Source: Pilaira anomala
Lineage: Eukaryota; Mucoromycota; Mucoromycetes; Mucorales; Mucoraceae
Assembly (NCBI GenBank): GCA_025716855.1
Contig: JAIXMQ010000065.1
Location: 91,664-155,663, forward strand
Length of the DNA stretch: 64,000 nucleotides
Direction: 5' to 3'
Both the position numbers and the translations under genes were made by a program. Each line of letters begins with the position of its first letter. The stretch's first letter is position 1. Shown here piece by piece: positions 48,051 through 58,011 of the stretch. The notes under the pieces are model-generated. The model saw only the letters and a list, made by a program, of their open reading frames with translations. It did not search any database and was not told the DNA's origin.

Positions 48051-48089
<39 letters not shown>

Positions 48090-48220
48090 GAATCATCTGT
48101 AAAATAAGAAGAAGCAAGAGAAAGTAAAAACTTAACTACTAACTTATTTAAAAAGAAAGTCCTTTTTTTTTTATACATAAAAGAGAATCATCCCACAAGA
48201 AAAAAAAAAAAGAAAAAAGA
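46533..48220. promoter_or_regulatory. Divergent intergenic region between PSR1-like and RSF1-like genes
   Basis: About 1.7 kb contains both promoters. T runs of 21-27 occur at 46611-46637, 47985-48008 and 48052-48084, and A runs at 46782-46811 and 46862-46887. A small open frame at 47263-47389 (MDSLLLFFSFMFISNYILSI, then RRIIRSTKSS) could encode a 41-residue membrane peptide but is unsupported. At 47851-47909 an acceptor-like TTAG is followed by NHFVAMTTASELIVQLK-stop, possibly a gene scrap. Confidence 0.4.
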
Positions 48221-50788
48221 ATGAATAGTTCTTTACCAGACATTTTAACATTGCGGAATAATATTGAGTTTGCTTCCATTTCTCAATTCTTTCATACTTT
48301 TCAGTCCGCATTCCGACCTTGGCCTATAACTAATCATGACTTGGTCTATTCACGTAACTTGGACGCAAACGAGTATGTATTTGAAACTGAGGTAATTATT
48401 TCATTTTTTTTTTTTTTTTTTTTTATTTTCCTCTTGTTTTCTTTATCCTTTTTGAATATACCTGCCATAATGACAATCGTTTTTATTGTGCAACGATTTT
48501 TTTTTTTTTTTTTTTTGCATAATTTGTTTATATTAAATAACTTTAAAAATTTATTACTAGGATCTTGAACGTATGATACTGGAGACGTCTGAAAGGATTC
48601 GATTAGAAGACTTGATTGTTAGAATGTTACGACTCGCCACTGGAAAACGATTCATAAAGTAAAAAAAAAAACACACACACACATACACACACACACACTA
48701 TTGCTATTCTATTTTATTCATCAAACACTTCAATTTTAGTGCTTCTACTTGGCAAACTCATTTTTCAAAAGAGTTTGAAAAAAAATTACCAGAAGAAGAA
48801 AATCCATTTATTAAGCTAATAGAAGAAGAAGAAGAAGAAGAGGAAGAAGGAGAGAAAACGATGAGACCTGAACCTGTCAATTATTTCACTTTGCCTTTAG
48901 AAACAAGAGTTCATTTACTATATTTACTTTGTGAGGTACATAATGAAACGCAAATACGTGTATAAATCTATATTTATTTTTTGTACATGTAGTGGCAATT
49001 GGATGAACCAGATAGATTTAGAGAACATCTAGATGGAGAGGAAGATGCAGTACAATGGCGTGTCGATCCAATTGGTTATGATAGAAAAGGAAGTGTATTT
49101 TGGTTATTTGATGATAACCGATTATATAAGGAAACACCCAAACCAACACGAACCAAGAAATCCAAATCTAATAAAAAGAAACGTCCTGCACCACCACCAT
49201 CATCACGTAGAAGTTCACGTAAAAGTACTTTAGAAGAATCTGAACAACAACAAAAAGAAGAAAGTGAAGATGAAGGTGAATGGATACCTTGGAAACTGGT
49301 AAACATATATATATATATGTATATTTTTCATTCAGTATATACTAAAAAATAAAAATAGGTGTGTGCTTCCAAACTTGAATGGGAACAATTTCCTTTAAAG
49401 TATGCCAATAGTAAAAACATAGACGAACAAAAATTTTATAAATTACTTGTGAATGACTTGATACCAAAAATCATACCTGTTCTTGAAGAACATGAAAAAG
49501 AAGTCAAGAAACAAGAAGCGCTCTTACATCGTAAACGAAGTTCACGTATCTTGTTTAAAGAATTAGAAGCACTTGAACGTGCCTCTAGTTTTGAACCTGA
49601 GTTAGAGCACACAGATACAGGTAGATCAAGGTCTTCTCATCGCATTGAAAAGAAGGCGTTGGAAAAAGAACAACAGAGTATGGAGGATGCTGCAAAGGCA
49701 AGAGAAGCGCGTTTGTTGGAAAGAGAAAGACGGATTATGGAACGTGAGTATAGAGCCATGGCGCGTGAAAAACAGCAGAGTGAAGAACCACCTGCTGCTG
49801 TTACAGTAGAACCTCCACCAACTGAACAACAACCGGATACAAAGAGTTTAAAACCTCCCAAGAAAAAGTACAAGAAAAAGGAAAAGTTTGATGCAGATGG
49901 TAATCCTATACCAAAGAAAGAAAAACTAGATGAACATGGTAACCCAATTCCTAAAAAGAAACGAGGAAGAAAACCAAAACAAAAAAATCCAGATGATGAA
50001 AATTGGGTATTTGATTGTATTTGTGGTGTCTCTGGTAAAAACCTGGTAAATTTCAAAAAAAAAATAGAGGATGTACAAACACACACACAAACAGAGATTG
50101 ACTCTTTGTTTTCTTTTAGGACGATGGTACACCTATGATTGCTTGTGAAAAATGTAGCGTTTGGCAACACATTGTATGCCTTCAAAAATCAGGTCAAATT
50201 GGAAAACAAAATAGTTTAGATGATATTAATTTTGTTTGCCATAAGTGTGAACAAGAAGATGTAGATATTTTAGATGAAGAAGCGCCTTCATCACCAAAGA
50301 GACAAAAAACAGATCAATATGATTTACCCCCTCTTATCCAATCATCTTGGATACAACCTTCTGCAGTAAGAGCTGAACCTCCTACTACTACTCCTACTAC
50401 TACTACGATGAGCAGTAACAATGAGCTTCTACCTCCTATTTTACCCAATCCTATACTAACTGTACAACCTACTGTTTCCACTGAACAACAACATGAGTCG
50501 ATTAGATTACCCAATATAGCGCAACTCAACTCTACTATCCAATCACAATCACAACCTATTGTCGTTGGGGTTCAACAACAAGAAAATATGCCGGCTGTTG
50601 ATGCACAACAACAACAAATTATTGAACAAATCACTGAAACGCAACAATCTTCACTACCTGCTCCTGTTGTCACTGCGCCTTCCGCTCCAGCTATTCAAAC
50701 TACTGCACCAGATGAAACAAACACTGCTTTACCAACAGCTATAAATGAAAAAGATCTGCAAAGTGTTACCACGTCATCTACTTTATAA
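48221..50788 (+). CDS. RSF1-like chromatin protein with DDT/WHIM region and PHD finger
   Basis: Exons join from the ATG at 48221: LPDILTLRNNIEFASISQFF and the DDT-like region (PWPITNHDLVYSRNLDANEY, LERMILETSERIRLEDLIVR, MLRLATGKRF). Then come LETRVHLLYLLCEWQLDEPD and the WHIM segment RVDPIGYDRKGSVFWLFDDN, RLYKE. A basic KKSKSNKKKRPAPPPSSRRS region, a long charged helix (ERERRIMEREYRAMAREKQQ) and AT-hook-like KKKRGRKPKQK follow. The PHD finger is split by an intron: FDCICGVSGKNL, then MIACEKCSVWQHIVCLQKSG and NFVCHKCEQED, a C4HC3 pattern. The tail is P/T/Q-rich. Family knowledge: DDT and WHIM motifs bind ISWI-type remodellers and PHD fingers read histone H3 tails, so a remodelling accessory subunit is likely. 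The partner cannot be seen here. Confidence 0.83.
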
Positions 50789-50808
50789 TTTCTTCTTTTA
50801 GACCATTC

Positions 50809-50849
<41 letters not shown>

Positions 50850-51290
50850 AGACCTAATATAGAAAAACTAAATCAATAAAAATTATCATTTGATTATCTC
50901 ACCTCTTCGATACACGTTTTAGTTAGATCTAAATTTAATGTTTGTAAATATTCTCATAGGCTGTAAACACTGTCTTTTGTAATTTTTTTTTTTTTTTAGA
51001 AAAGTTATATTTATTCATTTCCAATGTCCTTGTTAACAACAAGTACTTTTTTTTTAAAAAAAATAAAATAAAAATAGCTTCTTCATTACCGCATAGAAGA
51101 TTTGTATTTATCGTGTAAATCTTTGTGACCAAAAAAGGAACGTATTACGAATTATGAAACTTGAAAATCAGATGCACAACAAACTTTGTACTCTGTAACT
51201 TGAACGTTTAATATATATAAAACGATATTTCTTTTTCTCTTCTTTATCTCTTTTCCAATATATATATTTTTTTTTTAAAAAAAAAAAAAA
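50789..51290. other. Spacer between the RSF1-like gene and the lipase-like gene
   Basis: It contains an A run of about 35 (50812-50846), an AATAAAAATT signal and a CT-rich leader ending TATATATATTTTTTTTT before the next ATG. No gene is seen. Confidence 0.5.
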
Positions 51291-52722
51291 ATGGATGATA
51301 TTCGATTTGCAATTAAAAAAACCTCTCCTCCTGCTGTGGTTGTACAGGCATTAAGAACCGCACTTACATTACATCCTAAAGCAGCTCGTAATATCGTGAA
51401 AGATTTAACTCGTCCACTGCATGATCAAAAACGGTTTGTTCGTAAGTTTGATAATAAACATTGGAAAGGTTCTTTAATCATGTCTGAAATGATTCGTTGT
51501 GATGATCAAATTGCGCTTCAAAGGTTAAAGAAAGCCGATATTGTTATCTTTGAGATTCATGGTAACTAAAAGCTTTGTTTTGTTATTGTCAAGTAAAAAA
51601 AAAAAACTAATTCTGTTTTGTGTTAGGTGGTGGATTCAGAGTAGGGCATAGTGCGATGTACATGGAATCATTTATCTCTTGGCTTCGGTTACTTAAAAGC
51701 AAATACAATCTTTATGCTTGTATTATGTCAGTTGAATACGGTAAATAATCGAAGTAATAGTATTTCTCTCTTTTTTTTTTTTTTTTTTTCAGTACATTAA
51801 CAAACATAATTAAGGCCTTGCACCAAAACACAAGTATCCAGGTCCATTAAACGATTGTATTCAAGCATTTGATTACCTTACAAAAGATTTGGGTGTACCT
51901 ACCTCTAAAATTATTCTTTCTGGTGACTCCGCAGGCGGTGCACTTTGTTTAGAGACATTAACAAGAACATTCGCACCTGGTATTCTCAGCCAAAGTCTAG
52001 ACAGTCCTCGAGAGAACTTTAACATGCCATTACCTGCCGGTATCTTATTGTCATCACCCCTTGTTTCTGCTGAAACAACTTCAGAATCATGGCGTTTATT
52101 TGGAAAGAGCGATATTGTCAGTACCAAATTAGGGAAATTAATCTATAAGGAATATTTAGGAATACCTCATGTGAACATTGATGATTTACCTGTCATGAGA
52201 TTACACCATGTTCGAAAAGATTTTGATCGTTTCTTACCCAAGAATGTCATGGTATTTGTAGGAGAGAAAGAAGCGTTACGTGATGATATTTTGGATTTCT
52301 CAAAAGCGGTGGAGGATGATGGGAAACATAATATCCAATTATTTCAAGAGCATTATGCGCATGACTGGTTCATGATTCGTGAGATTGTCAAGAAGAAGGA
52401 TAAAAAAATGATTGAAAAGTATGATGAAATGTTTGTAGATTTTGTTGTACGTGCTGTGGAAGAAGCTAAATCGGCGGAAACTTCAAGAGAGAACTCGATT
52501 ATTAAAGAAACTGTGGATTATCAATTAAGTGGTAAAATCATTTCTGTCAAGGTTTTGGATGAACGACCTGAAATTGATATCAAGTTTGATGAACCCCTAG
52601 TGTTATTGGATAAGTCGAGTTTCCCAAAGCCATCTGTGTATAAACCAAATACTATCTTGTCCGAATATTCTGTAGTAACTGATTCTGTTCCACCTACCGC
52701 TACTACTGCTATAGCAACTTAA
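51291..52722 (+). CDS. Hormone-sensitive-lipase-type alpha/beta hydrolase
   Basis: Three exons encode about 430 residues. The oxyanion-hole motif HGGG is rebuilt across the first intron (VIFEIHGGGFRVGHSAMYME). A second intron precedes GLAPKHKYPGPLNDCIQAFD, the usual family stretch. The nucleophile lies in IILSGDSAGGALCLE. The acidic residue is probable in FVGEKEALRDDIL, and the histidine in YAHDWFMI. The arrangement is that of the HSL/bacterial family IV esterases. The substrate is unknown: acylglycerols, sterol esters or small esters are possible. The C-terminal ~90 residues (VDYQLSGKIISVKVLDERPE and on) extend past the hydrolase core and are not recognised. No signal peptide is present, so it is probably cytosolic or lipid-droplet-associated. 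Confidence 0.87.
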
Positions 52723-53850
52723 TTGTGTGCCATTTGTTTACAATAAAAAATTATGTATTTGTTCAAAGTTTAACTAATTGAAGATTATTCAATATAAAAT
52801 CTTAATTTTTTTTTTTCATGAATATTTATGACATGTAAGGAACGAGTTATTATGCAAATAACACGTGTATACATCTAGGAAATACTGGAAAGAGAGGTTA
52901 AACATTAGTAACTTATAGCTCAACTAGGTCGAGTACTCCCTAATTATGTTTTTAAACTATTTTGAGCGATCATTAAAGCAGTACTACCGCGTAACAATCG
53001 TACAAAAGTCCATTAAATAATATTGTGTCATGCATAGATATTTAAATGTGGTTAAGTAAATTTTGTGAGTATTTTTGATAACTTTTCTTTGATAACAAGA
53101 CTATTGTTCAGAATCTCAAGCATTAGCCAAGATATAAATATATTTTTTTTGACAGAAACGGGTTGTCAGTTTTTTTATTTGATTACATATATGGCATTTG
53201 TTACATTTACATGTATTGTGTCTGTTGCTTCTAAAAACAAACAAAAGCCTATTATACAACGTGTACAACACATAGATGATATAACATGCTACATCGCAAT
53301 ATGTTCTAGCAACATACTTAAGTTCTAATTATGTGAGGGTATAAACATTTGAATTTAATTTATCTCAGCGCACCATATTACGAAATTATTTTATTTATCT
53401 TGCTTTGTTGTCAGCAGTGGTATATGTTTATTATATAAGTAAATCTTCACTGCTAATAAATTAGTATGGAAAAAGGTTACAGCTACTCTCATTATAACTC
53501 TAACTTTGTATTAGATATTATACGATATATTATATAATTAAATAATGACTTTAACATTAGATAAAAATAATATTAACCGAGGGTCTCATTCCTTTTGCAG
53601 TCTTTTTGCTTTTATTGTTAGCTATATACCTATTTGAAGTCATCCTTGATACACATTGAAGTCTTAAAAAGAAAAGAAGAGTATGTAGTAGGTGTTATTC
53701 TTTTGTACCAAATATTGACTTTATTTCACTGGATAAAATATTCCCAAGTCTTTCCTCATTAATTATATTATTGTCCACATTTGGGATCAATAAATCTTGA
53801 AAAAAATCTTTTCCTTTCATCTATTTTAACTATTTTTATAATTTGTTGTT
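52723..53850. other. Interval preceding the tandem small-gene family
   Basis: AT-rich, with no well-supported gene. An open frame at 53065-53328 (FFYLITYMAFVTFTCIVSVA, then PIIQRVQHIDDITCYIAICS) has one hydrophobic stretch and no recognised family. It may be chance. The end, from 53795, contains the degenerate leader of family copy A. Confidence 0.4.
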
Positions 53851-54222
53851 ATGGTCAGAAGAGCCAAAACAAAAAACTACATACTTTTAGAGCTTAAAAA
53901 GAAAGCTGACGTTCAGGGCCATGATGATATACGAGTAGACAAAAATTCATGGCATATATCTTATAAGAAGGATGATAATTGCTTTTCGTGTAGAAATATA
54001 TCAAGCAACAGTATTACAATGATGAAAAATGTGGAATACTTCATTAATGTATGGACTGGTTACATGAACAACTCGATAACCAACAAGATTGAAGACCATG
54101 AAGCACAAATAAGTCTGTCCATCCAGGGAGAAATTTACTCTGGATACCTATGTTCTTTTATCGCTGAAATACCTCAAAATGTTGGCTCTCTTTATTCATC
54201 TACATTAAAAAATATAATCTGA
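53797..54222 (+). CDS. Tandem family copy A: small cysteine-containing protein, leader broken
   Basis: The open frame from the ATG at 53851 gives 123 residues: NYILLELKKKADVQGHDDIR, SWHISYKKDDNCFSCRNISS, NVEYFINVWTGYMN, then SIQGEIYSGYLCSFIAEIPQ and NVGSLYSSTLKNII-stop. It aligns throughout with copies B and D, keeping the CFxC pair, the QG...SGYxC segment and the IPxNV...STLKxII end. Upstream in the same frame the DNA still resembles the hydrophobic leader of copy D (TTG AAA AAA ATC TTT) but has two TAA codons. Translation can therefore only begin at the internal ATG, and any product would lack a signal peptide. Function unknown. It could be an expressed cytosolic variant or an early pseudogene. 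Confidence 0.55.
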
Positions 54223-54734
54223 AATATTTAATAGACATTTAATTACACAATAATTTTAACCATATCAAGCATATGGTTTTTTTTACTTAAATAATCAAAT
54301 CGTTGGTAATTAGAAATAAGGGCTATAAAAAATAAAGCATCAAGAATTAATACTAGTTATTGACAAAAAAAAAAAAGAAAAGCCGTTATTACTATGCGTA
54401 AAAACCCACATAGAAACTTGATTTGTTTGATGCCACTCATTATAACTATGATTGGTTTACTCCTTGTATACTTATAGACTTTTATAAGCGTGCTAAAATT
54501 TGCTTTAACAATCAAGTTTATATGTATTTATAAACAATGACAACAAAATAATCTTTTCTTTTTCTGTACCTAAAATTGATTTATTTATCAATATATCTGA
54601 ACCAAAAGTTATAGAATAGATACCTTTCAGGTTTATTAACTAAAGAAGCTATATATCCTGAATTGAAATCTTTGATAGACGATATTAAGTACGGAGACTT
54701 ATTTTGGAGCTAATAAGGGGCTCGAAATAGATAT
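54223..54734. other. Spacer between family copies A and B
   Basis: AT-rich. Just after copy A is a small hairpin, ACCATATCAAGCATATGGT, followed by eight T (54258-54284). No gene is seen. Confidence 0.45.
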
Positions 54735-55163
54735 ATAAAAAAAAAGTTATTTATTTTTTCTTTTTCCCTTTTTTTTTTATATGCTTCGATTATGATCGAA
54801 AACATAAAAAAAAAACCACATCCTTTTATAGTATTTTAAAAGCATCCCTGGTGCTGTTTATCTGAGAGAAGAAGAAAAATCATGGATAATAACTTTAGCA
54901 AGAACACAGACTACTTTACATGTAAAAACCGATCAAGCAATGAAATTACACTAACAAAGGATGCTGAAAACTTTATAAAGGTATGTATTAACTTCATGGA
55001 CAGCACAATAACTAATAACAGAGAATCAATCAATCATAAAGCATATATAAATATGATCGTCCAGGGCAAAATACTCTCTAGATACGGATGTTCTTTCCAT
55101 TCTGGAATACCTGAAAATGTTGGTTATCTTTTTGCATCAACGTTAAAAGATATAAGACTCTGA
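54735..55163 (+). pseudogene. Tandem family copy B: frame-shifted pseudogene
   Basis: Read against copies A and D, this begins with a leader-like stretch (KKKLFIFSFSLFFLYASIMI, then EN) and slips frame in the poly-A that replaces the NYILLEL segment. It shows EEEKSWIIT in one frame and continues FSKNTDYFTCKNRSSNEITL, TKDAENFIKVCINFMDS, VQGKILSRYGCSFHSGIPEN, VGYLFASTLKDIRL-stop in another. The 93-residue open frame from 54882 is thus only the 3' two thirds of the ancestral gene. One cysteine of the CFxC pair is now tyrosine (YFTC). The 3' flank also matches the other copies. Confidence 0.65.
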
Positions 55164-55867
55164 AATACTATTAACAATAAAATAATAGTTGTATACAAAT
55201 ACAAATACACAAAGGATTAGATTAATTATTTTTTTAAAAATAAATAAGTCATACTTACACTGAATACATCTTGGGGGAGAACAGCGATAACTGTTCAGGA
55301 ATGTTTGTTATTGTTATTGTTATTGTTATTGTTGTTGAAGAGCGATAGACGTAACAGAACCAATTGTCAGGGAAGAGCAAAGGTCGTGCGAGCTAAAGCC
55401 TTGTAAGGGGCTTGGAAAGAATTTTCTTTTGAAGTAGAGTAGTTTTCACCAGAAGAAGTAAAATGTAAATAGAGATAATAACTAAATTAAAGTAAATTTA
55501 TGACGAGTATTGATATAATTTTTTTCCTAGAAGTTCCGTAAAGGACAGAAGGGATACGGTCCCACAAAAAAGAATAAGTAGTTAACTAGAAATTTTCTGC
55601 TAAAAGTATCCGCGATTTCAGCTTAAACAACTTTCAGCCTTGTTGCTTTCGGTATTGTAACCTTCTCAAGAAAGGTTTTTCTAAAAAAAAAACACACACA
55701 CACACATTTTTCAACCCGTTCTGATGTTCCTTTTTAATTCTTTCACGGATAATATATCTATATATTATATACAAATTTATATGTTTAAACTAGTATTTTT
55801 TTTTTTTTTTGATATGTAACTAAAATAGATTATTTATTTATAACTGTTGTGTTGGTAGGAAGGTCAA
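55164..55867. other. Spacer holding a TTATTG microsatellite
   Basis: Five TTATTG-type units at about 55306-55335, a CA repeat at 55692-55705, A/T runs, and no supported gene. The right part is the 3' flank of the acidic ORF on the minus strand. Confidence 0.45.
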
Positions 55868-56269
55868 TTATAGCATGCCAGTATAGTAAGCTCTGCGAAG
55901 AGACTCTTTATCGGGGTAATTTTGAAAGAGACCTCTTGGCTTACCTTCATCGAAACAGTCTTGCCAAAATAGTTTTTCAAGCGCAGATCTGACAAAAGCT
56001 AGGTCCTCGCTTTCTACTTCTACTGTTTCTTCTTCTATTACTGCTTCTTCTTCTTCCTGTATTGCTTCTTCTTCGTCGCCTTCAACTTCTTCACATCCAT
56101 CATCAGCTTCTTCATTATCATTATATTCTTCATTGTCATCTTCTTCTTCAGAATAGTTGGCTAAAGACTCTAAATAAGCCTTCCATTCTTTTCTATTTTC
56201 ATGTCGACCAATGTTGTTTATTTCTCTTATGGTGTCGCGAGAATTAAAAATTGTTGGAAAGATAGGCAT
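55868..56269 (-). CDS. Acidic hypothetical protein, 133 residues
   Basis: The ATG is at 56269; the frame is open further upstream but has no other ATG. The N-terminus is MPIFPTIFNSRDTIREINNI and GRHENRKEWKAYLESLANYS. A ~55-residue block of glutamate, aspartate and asparagine follows. A distinct C-terminal part is EDLAFVRSALEKLFWQDCFD, EGKPRGLFQNYPDKESLRRA and YYTGML-stop. The two ordered ends have normal composition, which supports a real gene. No family is recognised. It lies on the opposite strand inside the tandem family, between copies B and C, and does not resemble them. The acidic block could bind basic proteins. It may be species-specific. Confidence 0.5.
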   Translation of the reverse strand: MPIFPTIFNSRDTIREINNIGRHENRKEWKAYLESLANYSEEEDDNEEYNDNEEADDGCEEVEGDEEEAIQEEEEAVIEEETVEVESEDLAFVRSALEKLFWQDCFDEGKPRGLFQNYPDKESLRRAYYTGML

Positions 56270-56724
56270 TTTTTTTTTAAATCTTGTATGAGGAAAGGTA
56301 ATATTAATTATTGTTCCTTGTGCCCTCAAAATAAATTTGGATTTTATATGCGATCAGACCTGAATAGTCCAAGCCTTAATTTTAACATAATTAAAAATAG
56401 GGTGTCTTTGTCTACAATCACGCGCTACCTATTTTTTTTTTAACTCGCATTAATGAGTTAATAACTGATTGAAAGTAAGAGTGAGGGTTGATTGTCATTG
56501 ATATTTACATGAACCATTCATCTGCTTAACAATCAAATTTCTATTGGATTTAGAAGGACATAGTCGCCTTTACTTGAAAAGGTGGGCCTCTCTCTCTAAG
56601 GATCCATTGTTGGCACTACTACCAGAGGTCATAGCTTTTATTTTTTTGTGAAAATTATCACCAAAACTGAATTAAAATATTTGATTTCATTGTATGTATA
56701 TAAATACCCACTTATTTGATTAAT
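56270..56724. other. Spacer between the acidic ORF and family copy C
   Basis: This is upstream DNA for the acidic ORF, with T runs. The in-frame upstream ORF extension is judged non-coding because it lacks an ATG. No other feature is supported. Confidence 0.45.
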
Positions 56725-56956
56725 TTTTTTTTTTCTTTATTCTATTTTTTTTTCTATAATACTTTTATGCTCAAAAAGGCAAAGGACTAAATTTTTTTAG
56801 AGCGTAAAGATATCTTTGTTAAAAATATTTTCCATGAATGTCTGTTATCTTGCTTAAACTGATAATCGAGTTCATTTCTCAATATACGTGTTCTTTCAAG
56901 GACAAAATCCCTGAATATGTTGTCTCTTGTATCTTTTTTAAAAAAATATAATCTGA
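56725..56956 (+). pseudogene. Tandem family copy C: internally deleted remnant
   Basis: A T-rich leader-like stretch leads to an ATG at 56767, at the position of the internal ATG of the other copies. Then comes a short, broken counterpart of the ILLEL region (TTTTTTTAGAGCG). The middle is missing or unrecognisable. The end is clear: FISQYTCSFKDKIPEYVVSC in one frame, and the nucleotides AAAAAAATATAATCTGA matching the LKDII-stop end of copy D. The downstream flank (CATTAACTTACACCATAA) also aligns with that of copy D. It is a dead copy. Confidence 0.6.
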
Positions 56957-57170
56957 AATTCTAATAAATAACAGTAGTAATAAAAAACATTAACTTACAC
57001 CATAAATAAATTATATAGAGTATACTCCTCATAAAATTTGTAATGACATACCATAATACGTAGCAAAAAAAAAAAAAAAAAAAAAAAAGATCAGTGCGAT
57101 TTTTAAAATCCATTTTTTTTACACTCCACACAAATACTTTGAATGGCTGAATTCAAAAAATAAATCTATT

Positions 57171-57584
57171 TTGAAAAAATTATTTTTCTTTCTTCTATTT
57201 ATTTTTATAAATAGTATTGCTATGGCCGAAAACACAAGCAACTACATCCTTTTAGAACTGTATATTGAATATAACGCAAATCGTGATATTATCCGAGATG
57301 ACGACAAGTCCTGGCAAATATCTTATGAGAAGGATGAAAATTGCTTTTTCTGTAAAAATCTATCAGACAACAACGTTACAAAGATGAATGATGTTGAAAA
57401 CTTCATCAGGATATGGATTCGCCACACGGAACTCATGTTAAGGGACAAATACAGCGGTCAAAAAGCGGTGGTAATGCTGATCGTTCAGGGCAAATGTCTC
57501 TCTGGATATAAATGTCATATGCATTCCAAAATCCCTGAAAATATTTGCCATCACTTTCCAAATACATTAAAAGATATAATCTGA
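57171..57584 (+). CDS. Tandem family copy D: small probable secreted cysteine-containing protein
   Basis: This is the best-preserved member. From the TTG at 57171 the frame reads LKKLFFFLLFIFINSIAMAE, an excellent signal peptide, then NTSNYILLELYIEYNANRDI, DDDKSWQISYEKDENCFFCK, NVTKMNDVENFIRIWIRHTE, MLIVQGKCLSGYKCHMHSKI and PENICHHFPNTLKDII-stop (about 137 residues). No ATG lies in frame upstream before stops or non-coding DNA. The first ATG is at 57222, inside the end of the leader. Either an upstream exon supplies the start, a TTG start is used, or the leader is relict. Cysteines fall in CFFC, KCLSGYKC and ICHH. The family is not one I know. Confidence 0.6.
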   Translation: MKKLFFFLLFIFINSIAMAENTSNYILLELYIEYNANRDIIRDDDKSWQISYEKDENCFFCKNLSDNNVTKMNDVENFIRIWIRHTELMLRDKYSGQKAVVMLIVQGKCLSGYKCHMHSKIPENICHHFPNTLKDII

Positions 57585-57966
57585 ACTACTGCTAATAAAA
57601 TATAGTTAAAGTTACATAAAAATATTAACTTAGTGATAATAGTAAACACACTAAGTATATTTTCCTTAACATTAAGATGATACATAATAGTAAAAATAAC
57701 ATGTATAGCAGAACTTTTATTTTTTTTTATTTTTGATAAATTAAATGATATGTATGTGGCAAAAAAAAAAAAAAAAAAAATTGTTTCGGTTGTTTTTTTT
57801 TTTTTTACATGGAAAGTAAACTTAAATTATCACATTGAACCAATTACTAAGTGTTACAACATGAATACCCCCTAATATGAGATATATTTATCTCTTCACA
57901 TGAAAAAAAAAAAATTAGCGTCATAAGCTTTACTGATGAAAATATGGTTGCTATTAAACTTTAATA

Positions 57967-58011
<45 letters not shown>

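Noticed and set aside
49637..50185. 182-residue minus-strand ORF
   Set aside because: It is a shadow of the RSF1-like gene, rich in S/F/C because the sense strand is K/E-rich.
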